Positions 1-7,503 of a stretch of 22,317 nt of DNA are shown piece after piece. The translations under genes were made by a program, and so were the position numbers. This DNA comes from an uncultured Porphyromonadaceae bacterium. GTDB lineage: Bacteria > Bacteroidota > Bacteroidia > Bacteroidales > Barnesiellaceae_A. The notes below the pieces were generated by a model. It did not search any database. It had not been told where the DNA came from and saw only the letters and a program-made list of their open reading frames with translations. Where the stretch lies: assembly GCA_900542255.1 (NCBI GenBank), contig UQMR01000035.1, positions 1 through 22,317 of the forward strand, given 5' to 3'. The first letter of the stretch is position 1. The number at the start of each line of letters is the position of its first letter.

Positions 1-424
1 TTTCTTTTATGGAGGTTATATCTTTTTTCTTCTTTTTTTCATTGTCTGTAAGATAGGATTTATATAGTATTATAAAAATACTTTCTATTTCTTCTATAAG
101 TTGCGAGGAATGTTGCTTTAAATTTCCTAATGCACCAATCCAAATATCTAGGTTCTCATTCTCTTTAAAGTTTATATAGTGGCTGTGACTTTTATTTAGT
201 CTTTTTTGATATCCATTTAAGTTCTTGTGAATTCCAAAGTAAGAGTAAAATTTAGTTTTTTTATGTCCTCTACCTTTTTTATTACCTCTGAAATAGTAAA
301 AATTGAAACAATCGGGTGTTGCATACAATTCATTTTTAGCTCCTTTTCTGTGTTGCTTAGCTTCATCTAATGAATGGAAGGGTCCGACCCACTGTATTGT
401 ACAACTATTTTTGATGTCTTCCAT
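1..424 (-). CDS. Partial AT-rich hypothetical protein (C-terminus outside window)
   Basis: Reading the minus strand from the ATG at 424 gives 141 codons with no stop up to the window edge, so the C-terminal part is missing. The product is Lys/Tyr/His-rich. It starts MEDIKNSCTIQWVGPFHS and has a Tyr/Phe-rich core (FNFYYFRG, then FYSYFGIHK, RLNKSHSHYI and IWIGAL). That spacing recalls GIY-YIG-like small nuclease-fold proteins (FYY ... YFG ... R ... H), but the canonical residues are not all present, so this is only a tentative resemblance. The visible end is very Lys-rich (several Lys codons at 23-37). Base composition is far more AT-rich than the rest of the window, which suggests recent acquisition. 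A promoter and a hairpin terminator lie upstream at about 499-600. I do not recognise the family with certainty. Confidence 0.6.
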   Translation of the reverse strand, partial: MEDIKNSCTIQWVGPFHSLDEAKQHRKGAKNELYATPDCFNFYYFRGNKKGRGHKKTKFYSYFGIHKNLNGYQKRLNKSHSHYINFKENENLDIWIGALGNLKQHSSQLIEEIESIFIILYKSYLTDNEKKKKKDITSIKE

Positions 425-498
425 GGTGTAAAATTTGTTCTATGTGGATTTTTTGTATTTAGTAAATCAAATCAATGAGGTTTTTGAGTTTATAATAT

Positions 499-527
499 AA
501 AAAAATTGCTTACCTCACGGCAAGCAA
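499..527 (-). terminator. Intrinsic terminator (minus strand)
   Basis: On the minus strand the arms TTGCTTGCC and GGTAAGCAA form 9 pairs (one G-T) around the loop GTGA. They are followed directly by seven T residues (A-run at 499-505 on the plus strand). Confidence 0.75.
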
Positions 528-563
528 CCTTCATTAACCTTAAATCTAATACCATGAAAAACA
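499..563 (-). ncRNA. Candidate ~65-nt leader or small RNA with its own promoter and terminator
   Basis: The interval between a promoter-like sequence (569-599) and an intrinsic terminator (499-527), both on the minus strand, would give an RNA of about 65 nt starting near 562-564. It contains no credible ORF. Its 3' part is a 9-bp hairpin with a GTGA loop followed by seven T residues. The next minus-strand gene starts 75 bases beyond the terminator, so the element could be an attenuated leader for that gene or an independent small RNA. Both readings are inference. Confidence 0.45.
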
Positions 564-568
564 CATTG

Positions 569-599
569 CAAATATACAGCCTATTTTGTTTTCTCGCAA
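569..599 (-). promoter_or_regulatory. Bacteroidota-type promoter (TTG-N20-TATATTTG)
   Basis: TATATTTG at 576-569 matches the -7 consensus TAnnTTTG. A TTG at 599-597 lies 20 bases upstream of it, the spacing seen at the tRNA promoters in this window. The predicted start is near 562-564. Confidence 0.55.
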
Positions 600-973
600 C
601 GCCGCGAGCAAAAAATGCAGGCATTTCGTATTATTTAACGATTGGGAGATACTTAAAGGGGTATTAAGATGTGATTTTGCTATCTCGGCGTAACAAAACA
701 GACCTTTTTGATTTTTTGTCGTCGCAGTATCTTTATTTTGTGCAAGACATTTGTGGCAAATGCCGGTAATAGTTTGCCATATCGCTGTGTTTCCTGTAAA
801 AAAGCAATGATTTTGTATCTCTTGCATGCAGCATAATGTTGTCTGATAAAAAATATTTCAACCTTTGCAACCATACGGTAGGTTCGGTACGTCTAATGGG
901 CAAAATATCACCGCAGGGAGAGTCTCTCTTTCATGCGGTAGTTGCAGAAAAAGTATAACCAAATAAAATTTTT
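600..973. other. Non-coding stretch upstream of the DUF6249 gene
   Basis: The minus-strand frames here have no recognisable protein features and overlap each other. A weak plus-strand promoter candidate lies at 839-867 (TTG, 18 bases, AACCTTTG, one mismatch to TAnnTTTG). It would give a leader of about 100 nt for the gene at 974. Short self-complementary pieces occur (CATTTG/CAAATG near 749-763) but nothing convincing as a feature. Confidence 0.4.
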
Positions 974-1624
974 ATGACTATGAAACGTGTTATTTTTGTT
1001 ATTATGATGTTTTTGGCCGTAGTAGGCGTGTATGCTGCGGCTGTACCCGGGGAGCAATTCGAAGCGAGTGATGGGTTGCGTTCAGAGCAGTTCTATTTAG
1101 ACTCTCTGCGCCTTGTGACACAGGAGCGGATGTATGCCGACTCGCTCAATGCAGAGTTTGAGAAGCAGCATTTAATGTATAACCAGCCCTCCTCTTTCAT
1201 GGAAGAAGTTGAGATTGTGATTCCATTGGGCTTTTTTCTGATGGTGCTTGGTATTGTTGTTGTCTCTGTTGTAACTTCATACAAGAATAAGAGCAACTTT
1301 TATAAGGTGATGGAAAAGGCGATAGAGGTGGGACAACCTGTTCCCGAGGGGCTATTCTTATCCGGGAAGCGGAATACCGAGATGTCGCCGTCACGTACAC
1401 TGCGTGTTTCCTTTATATTATTGGGCATAGGTATAGGCGGATTGATATTGGGAATGGTAATTCCCGAGGTGATTGTTTGTGCCGTGTCGTCAGCTCCTAT
1501 TCTTATAGGTTTGGGTTACTTGGTGGTTTATTACATGGAGCGCAAGCAAGAGCGAGCCGACCGTGCCAAAGAGGTACATTCTGATAATAGCGATAAAATA
1601 GTGTCGGGCGAAGATGAGAAGTAA
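974..1624 (+). CDS. DUF6249-type membrane protein
   Basis: A 216-residue protein with an N-terminal signal peptide or anchor (residues about 4-24, ending near AAAVPG) and a polar, acidic spacer of about 50 residues. Three hydrophobic helices follow (about 80-102, 143-164 and 167-187) and a charged cytoplasmic tail. The linker between the first and second helices (KVMEKAIEVGQPVPEGLF) is the pattern I associate with the DUF6249 family of Bacteroidota, whose function is unknown. The gene overlaps the following ECF sigma factor by 11 bases, so the two are almost certainly cotranscribed and translationally coupled. That makes a membrane sensor or regulatory role plausible, but this is inferred from context. 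A second in-frame ATG six bases downstream (980) is an equally possible start. Confidence 0.8.
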   Translation: MTMKRVIFVIMMFLAVVGVYAAAVPGEQFEASDGLRSEQFYLDSLRLVTQERMYADSLNAEFEKQHLMYNQPSSFMEEVEIVIPLGFFLMVLGIVVVSVVTSYKNKSNFYKVMEKAIEVGQPVPEGLFLSGKRNTEMSPSRTLRVSFILLGIGIGGLILGMVIPEVIVCAVSSAPILIGLGYLVVYYMERKQERADRAKEVHSDNSDKIVSGEDEK

Positions 1625-2150
1625 CGCCCCCGACAGCCTGTTAGTTTCTCGCGTCATGCTGCTCGACGACCGCAAGGCTTTTGCCGCGCTCGTCGAGCGC
1701 TATCAGGTCGCATTGCGTCGCTTTTTCCTCCATCACACGGGAGGCGATGCCATGCTGGCCGACGACTTGGCGCAAGAGACGTTTCTAAAATGCTATTATG
1801 GCATCAGGCAGTACAAAGGGTTGGCAGGGTTTTCCACGTGGCTCTATCGCATTGCGTATAATCTCTTCTTGGATTATGCGCGTACGGCAAAGCCGACTGC
1901 TCCGGCCGAGGCTATCCCCGAGGCGGCAGCAAGCGCATCGGCCGACGAACGGATGGATATTACCGCGGCCTTGGCCTTGCTTTCGACACAAGAGCGAGCC
2001 GTCGTGTCGCTTTTTTATATAGAAGACCGCACGGTCGAGGATGTAGCCCGCATCCTCTCTATGCCGCAGGGCACGGTGAAGTCGCACCTTGCACGGTCGA
2101 GGTGTAAATTGGCAGATTTTCTAAAAAAGAATGGATATGAAACGAAATAA
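1614..2150 (+). CDS. ECF-type RNA polymerase sigma factor
   Basis: A 178-residue sigma-70 family factor with the two-domain ECF layout. Sigma region 2 spans roughly residues 17-90, with the core LADDLAQETFLKCYYGI and the region FSTWLYRIAYNLFLDYAR. An Ala/Pro-rich linker follows. Region 4 is at about 115-170, with the helix-turn-helix VEDVARILSMPQGTVKSHLARSR. It would direct RNA polymerase to a specific set of promoters. The ATG sits inside the end of the DUF6249 gene, and the end overlaps the next gene by 20 bases. This tight triple overlap is typical of a sigma factor with its membrane-bound regulators. The inducing signal and targets are not visible. Confidence 0.92.
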   Translation: MRSNAPDSLLVSRVMLLDDRKAFAALVERYQVALRRFFLHHTGGDAMLADDLAQETFLKCYYGIRQYKGLAGFSTWLYRIAYNLFLDYARTAKPTAPAEAIPEAAASASADERMDITAALALLSTQERAVVSLFYIEDRTVEDVARILSMPQGTVKSHLARSRCKLADFLKKNGYETK

Positions 2151-2472
2151 GATGTTGCGTGATACACCGGCAGACGACCGCATCTTGCGGCAATACCTGC
2201 ATGACAATGCCTTGCAGCCCGGAGAGAATCCTTGGTTCGCGCCCCGCCTCATAAACAAGTTGCCGCCTGTTGCTCCGACGCAACCCGGACGATGGGTTAT
2301 GACGACGGTTACGTTGTTGGCGGTAGTGGTATGTCTGGTAGCACTCTGTTATATTCCGTCGTCGGCAGCGAACTTTTCGCTTGCCGAGCTGTTATGTGTA
2401 TATATTGCCACAGCGAGTGTAGTGGCTCTCGTGGCAGTGCAGATAGTAAGATTGATAAAGACATACTTCTGA
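2131..2472 (+). CDS. Small two-helix membrane protein, possible anti-sigma regulator
   Basis: A 113-residue protein with a charged N-terminal cytoplasmic part of about 50 residues containing ENPWFAPRLINKLPP. Two hydrophobic helices follow (about 54-74 and 83-104) and a short basic end. It overlaps the sigma gene by 20 bases and ends just before a strong terminator. Position and topology fit a membrane anti-sigma factor, but no zinc-binding anti-sigma motif (HxxxCxxC) is present, so the role is inference. An ATG at 2137 is an alternative start. Confidence 0.75.
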   Translation: MDMKRNKMLRDTPADDRILRQYLHDNALQPGENPWFAPRLINKLPPVAPTQPGRWVMTTVTLLAVVVCLVALCYIPSSAANFSLAELLCVYIATASVVALVAVQIVRLIKTYF

Positions 2473-2517
2473 TTTTGATTCTCTCTCAAGCGTTTAACAA
2501 TTTTGACTAAGTGCGCG

Positions 2518-2549
2518 AAACGTCGGCGATTGCGAAACCGCCGACGTTT
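2518..2549 (+). terminator. Intrinsic terminator of the sigma factor operon
   Basis: A perfect 11-bp stem (AAACGTCGGCG with CGCCGACGTTT, 2518-2528 and 2539-2549) has a 10-base loop and is followed by T-rich sequence. It lies 46 bases after the last gene of the cluster. Confidence 0.85.
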
Positions 2550-2595
2550 TCATTTTTAGCTGCGTGGCGTGAGCGGCAGCATACCTTTCCCTGAC

Positions 2596-2637
2596 AAAAA
2601 AACTCCCGCAAGAGCCTGCAAACGGCTCTTGCGGGAG
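2596..2637 (-). terminator. Intrinsic terminator of mrp
   Basis: A perfect 14-bp stem (2603-2616 with 2624-2637) has a 7-base loop and is followed on the minus strand by seven T residues (2602-2596). It lies 28 bases beyond the mrp stop and is back-to-back with the sigma operon terminator. Confidence 0.92.
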
Positions 2638-2665
2638 GGTATACAATTTTGGGGGAGGATGTTCC

Positions 2666-3766
2666 CTATTTTTGCATTTCAACCTTCTGTGTGGCCGGTT
2701 GCTCGCGATTGCGTTTTTCGGTAGCCTTTACCACCTCTTCGGCAAGGTGGCGGAATGCCTCGCCGGCAGCGGTGTCATCGAGAGCGACCGGATGCCCGGC
2801 ATCGCCCGAGTCGCAGATGCTTTGCACGATGGGTATCTGTCCCAGCAAAGCTACGTGCATCTCCTCGGCAAGCCGTTTGCCTCCCTCTTTACCGAAGAGG
2901 TAATAGCGGTTGTCGGGCAGTTCGGCGGGTGTAAACCAGCTCATGTTTTCAACCAATCCCAGAATAGGTACGTTTACCTTCTCGCCGGTAAACATGCTGA
3001 TGCCTTTGCGGGCATCGGCGAGAGCTACCTCTTGCGGCGTAGTCACCACGATGGCGCCCGTTATGGCAAGTGTCTGTACCAAGGTAAGGTGTATGTCGCT
3101 CGTGCCCGGCGGCAGGTCGAGAACGAAGTAGTCGAGTTCGCCCCAGTCGGCCTCGGTGATGAGCTGTTTCAGTGCGTTGCTTGCCATGCCGCCACGCCAG
3201 AGTACGGCATCGTCCTTGCGTACGAAAAAACCTATCGACAATATCTTTACGCCATACTTCTCTATGGGTATGATGTAGCTGTGACCGTCGCGTTCTTCGG
3301 CATAGACCTGTTCGTCTTCTATGTCGAACATTTTAGGCGCCGAGGGGCCGAAGATGTCGGCATCGAGCAGGCCTGTTTTGTAGCCGGCGCGCGCCAAGGC
3401 TACCGCGAGGTTCGATGCTACGGTCGATTTGCCTACGCCGCCCTTACCCGATGAGACGGCTATGATATTTTTCACTCCCGGCAGCGGGTTTTGCAGGGTG
3501 GGGCGAGGGGCTACGCGGCTCTTGACGGCTATCGTTACCTCGGCCTCTTCCGAGGCGTAGGCATGGATGGCAGCTTCGGCAGCCTTCATGATAGAGCGGG
3601 TGAATGGGTCGTTGGCCTTCTCGAAGATGAGCGAGAACGACACCTTGTTGCCGTCGATGCGTATATCGTCCTCGACCATGTTGTTCTCTATAAGGCTTTT
3701 GCCATTACCCGGGTATCGCACTTGCGAGAGCGCGTCGAGTATCAGTTTGGGATATAATCTCTCCAT
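2666..3766 (-). CDS. mrp: Mrp/NBP35-family iron-sulfur carrier P-loop ATPase
   Basis: A 366-residue protein. Residues 1-90 form an N-terminal MIP18/DUF59-type domain. An Mrp ATPase domain follows, with the deviant Walker A GKGGVGKST at 107-115, then LLDADIFGPS and the switch FVLDLPPGTSDIHLT. Family members carry or insert Fe-S clusters into target proteins in the cytoplasm. The start MERLYPK was chosen because an extension to 3808 would read back into the promoter/leader hairpin. The CxxC pair that holds the cluster in E. coli-type Mrp is absent: where it is expected the protein reads ENMSWFTPAELPDNRYY, and only one Cys is present in the whole protein. I recall the same replacement in other Bacteroidota Mrp proteins. 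Single gene with its own terminator. Confidence 0.93.
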   Translation of the reverse strand: MERLYPKLILDALSQVRYPGNGKSLIENNMVEDDIRIDGNKVSFSLIFEKANDPFTRSIMKAAEAAIHAYASEEAEVTIAVKSRVAPRPTLQNPLPGVKNIIAVSSGKGGVGKSTVASNLAVALARAGYKTGLLDADIFGPSAPKMFDIEDEQVYAEERDGHSYIIPIEKYGVKILSIGFFVRKDDAVLWRGGMASNALKQLITEADWGELDYFVLDLPPGTSDIHLTLVQTLAITGAIVVTTPQEVALADARKGISMFTGEKVNVPILGLVENMSWFTPAELPDNRYYLFGKEGGKRLAEEMHVALLGQIPIVQSICDSGDAGHPVALDDTAAGEAFRHLAEEVVKATEKRNREQPATQKVEMQK

Positions 3767-3800
3767 TGTATATAGTGTTTTGTTTTTGCGGCGTACGGGT

Positions 3801-3845
3801 CCGGCCATCTATCTTTCGGCCGGTCGTTTTACTTATGCAAATGTA
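3801..3845 (-). promoter_or_regulatory. mrp promoter -7 box and leader hairpin
   Basis: TACATTTG at 3845-3838 matches TAnnTTTG, with no clear -33 element. In the predicted leader, CCGGCC (3801-3806) and GGCCGG (3818-3823) can form a 6-bp hairpin about 35 bases before the mrp ATG. Confidence 0.45.
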
Positions 3846-3941
3846 GCAATTTTGCGGTTGTGTTATGACCGATAAATGAAGAACCTCGGTTTTTTGTTCT
3901 CGTTTTTTCTACATTCCGATACTGCCATCGGCGGGAAGAGA

Positions 3942-3990
3942 CAAAAGCAGGGAGCTGTGACCGAAAGGTTCATGCGGTCGCAACTCCCTG
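3942..3990 (-). terminator. Probable ppk-ppx operon terminator
   Basis: A long hairpin lies about 35 bases beyond the ppx stop. Outer arms CAGGGAG/CTCCCTG (3948-3954 with 3984-3990) enclose a single mismatch and an 8-bp inner stem (3956-3963 with 3975-3982, one G-T). The loop is 11 bases. On the minus strand it is followed by GCTTTTGT, a short T-tract. Confidence 0.6.
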
Positions 3991-4025
3991 TGTGCGGAGG
4001 GGTATCCTATCCTCCTGTGTTCTTA

Positions 4026-4946
4026 TTACTCTTTTGTTTTTTTATCTTCGTCGAGCCGGTCGCGCGCATACATATCATCTATGATACCGTCTGAGAGTCC
4101 TATCACGGGAACCGAGATAAACTCGGCACCTATCGTGTCGGCTATGCGCAGGAATATCTCGGCGGCGGGCACTATGACATCGGCGCGGTCTTGTTTCAGG
4201 TTATAGGTATCCATGCGTTCGGCGACCGACAGCGGTTGCAGCCGGCTGTACAGGGCGCGAAGCGATTCTACCGGCAGGCGTTTCATCTCTTTGTCGGCCT
4301 CGGCCAGCGGAGCGAGCTTAAAGAGCTTGTTGATGTTTCCGCCCGAGCCGATGATGTTTACCTGCTGCATCGGTTGCGTGACGGCGGCAAGGTCGCTCTC
4401 CATCTTCTCCCAGGCTCCGCTCTCCACGGCATCGCTGAGTATGCGCACCGTGCCTATGTTATACGATTTGGAATATACGAGTTCGCCCTCTGTCAACAGG
4501 TTGACCTCGGTGCTGCCACCGCCCACATCTACATAAAGGTAGTTGCCTTTGCGGTCTTCGAGGCACTCTATGTGGTTGTTATATACCATGCGGGCCTCCT
4601 CTTCGCCGTCGATGATTTCTATGGCTATGCCGGTCGATTTCTTAATTTCCCGTATTACCTCACTGCCGTTGCGGGCGTCGCGCATGGCCGATGTGGCGCA
4701 GGCACGATAACGGTCTACGTCGTATATCTTCATCAGTTGGCGGAAGGCCTTCATAAGCCGTTTCAGCTTGCCGGCCTTCTTTTCCGAGAGCTCGCCTTTG
4801 GCAAATACGTCGAAGCCCAAGCGCAGCGGTACGCGCAGGAGCATCTCTTTCTTGAAGCATTTTTCTTGGCTGTCGTCTACGCTCTTGATGAGCAGCCGGG
4901 CAGCATTAGAGCCTATATCTATGGCGGCATAAACACACTTTCCCAT
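4026..4946 (-). CDS. ppx: Ppx/GppA-family exopolyphosphatase
   Basis: A 306-residue member of the ASKHA-fold Ppx/GppA family. It has the N-terminal phosphate loop IDIGSNAARLLI (about 9-20), the segment IIDGEEEARMVYNN and the second phosphate motif VDVGGGSTEVNLL (about 149-161). At 306 residues it is close to the two-domain core and lacks the C-terminal HD-like extension of the ~510-residue E. coli Ppx. Family members release phosphate from the ends of polyphosphate or hydrolyse pppGpp. The start lies one base after the ppk stop, so it is cotranscribed with the polyphosphate kinase, which favours the polyphosphatase reading. Confidence 0.9.
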   Translation of the reverse strand: MGKCVYAAIDIGSNAARLLIKSVDDSQEKCFKKEMLLRVPLRLGFDVFAKGELSEKKAGKLKRLMKAFRQLMKIYDVDRYRACATSAMRDARNGSEVIREIKKSTGIAIEIIDGEEEARMVYNNHIECLEDRKGNYLYVDVGGGSTEVNLLTEGELVYSKSYNIGTVRILSDAVESGAWEKMESDLAAVTQPMQQVNIIGSGGNINKLFKLAPLAEADKEMKRLPVESLRALYSRLQPLSVAERMDTYNLKQDRADVIVPAAEIFLRIADTIGAEFISVPVIGLSDGIIDDMYARDRLDEDKKTKE

Positions 4947-4947
4947 C

Positions 4948-7035
4948 TTATTCTTCTTTATCGTTTGCTTTTTCCTTTTCTATATTTTCTGTCAGATAGT
5001 ATTCATACAGTTCTTCTTGCGAGCGGAAGGGGCGTTCCTCGTCGGTCGTCCACGGGAGGTTTTCGCCGCTGCCGTCGACGATGCGGCCTTGCATGTTGTC
5101 GCGCAAGCCATACTCTACGACACGTCGCAAGTCGGCTTTTATCTCCGGCTCATAGATGGGAGCCACCACCTCTACACGGTTGTCGAGGTTGCGGGTCATC
5201 CAGTCGGCCGAGCCGATGTAGATGCGTTCGTCGCCGCCGTTGGCAAAGATGAATATGCGCGAATGTTCGAGATACCGGTCGATGATGCCGTTGATGCGGA
5301 TGGTTTCGCTCACACCCTTTATTCCGGTGATAAGCGAGCAGTTGCCCCTTACAAGCAGCTCTATGGGTATGCCGTGAGACGAAGCCTCGTAAAGTTTCTC
5401 TATCATGACGGGGTCGGTGATGTGGTTTACCTTCATCATGATATAAGCCGGCTTGCCCATCTCTTTGTTTTTTATCTCCTGATTGATGAGGCGTATGAAT
5501 TTTTGCTTCATCTCGTTGGGCGATACCAGCAGCTCTTTGTAACTTACCGGCATGTAGGGACGTTCTATGAAGTCGAATACCGCAGCCACGTCACGTACGA
5601 TACTCTTGCGGGCGGTCATGAGCAGGTAATCGGTATAAGAGCGTGCATTCCCTTCGTGGAAGTTCCCGGTGCTTATGCAAGCGATGTCGCCGCCCGTGCG
5701 CATAGATATATGTGTGATTTTCGAGTGGACTTTCAGCCCCTCGACACCGAAGATGACTTGTATCCCCGCATCTTGCATCATTTTAGACCATCCTATGTTC
5801 GATGCCTCGTCAAATCGTGCCAGCAACTCTATCACAACGGTCACTTTCTTGCCGTTGCGGGCGGCATTCACGAGCGCCTTCACCACCTTCGAGTCCTTGG
5901 CAAGGCGGTAGAGCGTGGTTTTTATGCTTTTTACCTCTTTGCTGATGGCGGCTTCTTGCAGCAGGCGGATGTAGGAATCGAAACTGTGGTATGGTACATG
6001 TATAAAGCGGTCGCGTTCTCTGACGAGTTGCAACAGGCTCACGTCGCCGGTAAACTCCTTTTTGATGATGGGAGCCCATCGCGGAAACTTCAAGTCGTTG
6101 CGGCCGCAGTCGGGGAAACGCATCAGGTCTTTGTGGTTGTGATAGCGTCCGCCGGCCAGCACGGTATCCAGCTTGTCGAGCTTCATGCGGTTCATCATGC
6201 GACGCAAAAGCTCTTGCGGCATCGACGAGTCGTAAATCACCCGTAGCGGCTCGCCCCGTTTGCGGCTTTTCACGCCCTTCGATATCTTTTGGAGCAAACC
6301 GGTGCGCAGGTCGTTGTCTATCTCCATCTCGGCATCTTTGGTAAATTTGAAAGCGTATGCCTCGAAGTCGGTATATCCCAAGCCGGTGAAAACAAACGGC
6401 AGGCAGTAGCGTACCACATCGTCGAGATACATCAGATAGCAGGCCTGGTTGCGGTCGGGCAGCCGTATGAAGCGCCCGCACTCTGTCACGGGGAGCTCTA
6501 TGACGGCATATTCATATTTCTTGTTCTGGTTGTGCATCTTTACGGCAAGGTATATGTTTTCGTCGCCTTCGCGCCCCAACCATTTCACTTGCGACAGCCA
6601 TACAGGGCTTATCAAGCCGTTGAGCTTGTCGCGATAGTAGGCTTCGATGAAGCTGCGTTGTACACCGTCGAGCTGGGTGTCGTTGATGAGGAATATATTT
6701 TCGCCTCGCAGCAGCTCGGTCACGTGTGCAATGGTCTCTTCATAGACGGTGGCATAGCGGTTGTTCAGCTTGTTGATTTGCCTGATGATTTTGCGCGCAT
6801 TCTCCTGTTCCTTTTTGGCATTCCGGTCGGCACACTCTATTACCCGGTTCTGCGATGCTACACGCACCCTGAAAAACTCGTCGAGATTGTTCGAGTAGAT
6901 GCCCAGAAACGACAGCCGTTCGAGCAGGGGCACATGCTCTTTCATGGCCTCTTGCAAAATACGTTGGTTGAAATACATCCAACTCACGTCGCGCGGTAAA
7001 AAATGTTTATTTGCCTTTGTCTTAGCCATTGCCAT
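4948..7035 (-). CDS. ppk1: Polyphosphate kinase 1
   Basis: A 695-residue protein, the usual PPK1 length. Order: N-terminal domain (SWMYFNQRILQEA; ERLSFLGIYSNNLDEFFRVRVA, about 18-60), a head domain, then two phospholipase-D-like catalytic domains. The autophosphorylated His is predicted as H437 in GLKVHSKI, followed by STGNFHEGNAR. The second catalytic His is H591 in RYLEHSRIFIF, and NLDNRVEVV follows. The enzyme makes inorganic polyphosphate from ATP reversibly, usually at the membrane. It is the first gene of the ppk-ppx pair. An ATG two codons in (7029) is an alternative start. A copy of the ~92-bp intergenic repeat lies 18 bases upstream. Confidence 0.96.
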   Translation of the reverse strand: MAMAKTKANKHFLPRDVSWMYFNQRILQEAMKEHVPLLERLSFLGIYSNNLDEFFRVRVASQNRVIECADRNAKKEQENARKIIRQINKLNNRYATVYEETIAHVTELLRGENIFLINDTQLDGVQRSFIEAYYRDKLNGLISPVWLSQVKWLGREGDENIYLAVKMHNQNKKYEYAVIELPVTECGRFIRLPDRNQACYLMYLDDVVRYCLPFVFTGLGYTDFEAYAFKFTKDAEMEIDNDLRTGLLQKISKGVKSRKRGEPLRVIYDSSMPQELLRRMMNRMKLDKLDTVLAGGRYHNHKDLMRFPDCGRNDLKFPRWAPIIKKEFTGDVSLLQLVRERDRFIHVPYHSFDSYIRLLQEAAISKEVKSIKTTLYRLAKDSKVVKALVNAARNGKKVTVVIELLARFDEASNIGWSKMMQDAGIQVIFGVEGLKVHSKITHISMRTGGDIACISTGNFHEGNARSYTDYLLMTARKSIVRDVAAVFDFIERPYMPVSYKELLVSPNEMKQKFIRLINQEIKNKEMGKPAYIMMKVNHITDPVMIEKLYEASSHGIPIELLVRGNCSLITGIKGVSETIRINGIIDRYLEHSRIFIFANGGDERIYIGSADWMTRNLDNRVEVVAPIYEPEIKADLRRVVEYGLRDNMQGRIVDGSGENLPWTTDEERPFRSQEELYEYYLTENIEKEKANDKEE

Positions 7036-7052
7036 ATGCTTTTACTTTCATC

Positions 7053-7144
7053 CAAAGATGGTGTAAGGCGAGTGCAGAGCCAAGAGGAAACGAAGATTTC
7101 AGTGATGGCTATGCCGAGCCGCCTCTCATCTTATGTAAAGATAG
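7053..7144 (-). repeat. Intergenic repeat, copy A (upstream of ppk)
   Basis: This 92-base stretch aligns with 15048-15140 at roughly 80% identity with one single-base indel. It shares the 16-base block GGCTATGCCGAGCCGC and the ends CAAAGAT...AAAGATAG. Both copies sit immediately upstream of minus-strand operons in the same orientation. In copy A the end boxes are slightly degenerate on the minus strand (TATCTTTA at 7143-7136, CATCTTTG at 7060-7053). Confidence 0.8.
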
Positions 7145-7178
7145 AGAAAGTTGAGTATAATGCCAAAATATTTATATC

Positions 7179-7306
7179 CTTTTGCATTACAGAAATTTTC
7201 CCTATCGCATAATTGTTGTTTGTTCTGTGTATGCGTTGATGCTTTCCTATACCTTTTCCTTTTGCGAATGCGCATCTTGCATGCATGGGAAAGCATCATG
7301 CAAAAG
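7179..7306. repeat. Compound inverted repeat between ppk and pheS
   Basis: CTTTTGCAT (7179-7187) pairs perfectly with ATGCAAAAG (7298-7306). GATGCTTTCC (7238-7247) pairs perfectly with GGAAAGCATC (7288-7297). The two right arms are contiguous, so 19 consecutive bases pair with two separated left arms. The orientation of any transcript is unknown. The remaining sequence from 7145 to 7461 holds no supportable gene. Confidence 0.55.
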
Positions 7307-7461
7307 TAGTTGCCGGGCATTACAAAACTGTAACATAGACGTAAAAACCATGATACAATTATGCTCGACAATAGCCACTCTGCGGTGCATAAGAGAGCCT
7401 TCTTGCGTGCCGGCTCAACTTTTATAACAATTTCAAGCGGCATTACGCCCTATCGTCTCTA

Positions 7462-7478
7462 TATATTTGCTACATTTG
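7462..7478 (+). promoter_or_regulatory. Likely pheS promoter (two adjacent -7 boxes)
   Basis: TATATTTG (7462-7469) and TACATTTG (7471-7478) both match TAnnTTTG. The second would start transcription near 7485, giving a leader of about 20 bases. No convincing -33 TTG is visible. Confidence 0.5.
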
Positions 7479-7503
7479 TAGCGATTTTTTGAATTATCGC
7501 TCT

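Noticed and set aside
592..607. CTCGC/GCGAG mini-hairpin as a terminator
   Set aside because: Five pairs only and no T-tract on either strand.
546..874. Two overlapping minus-strand frames of 93 and 64 codons
   Set aside because: No homology-like features, they overlap each other, and one runs across the small promoter-terminator unit.
7126..7443. 105-codon minus-strand frame between ppk and pheS
   Set aside because: It covers the compound inverted repeat and part of the dispersed repeat and has no recognisable domain.
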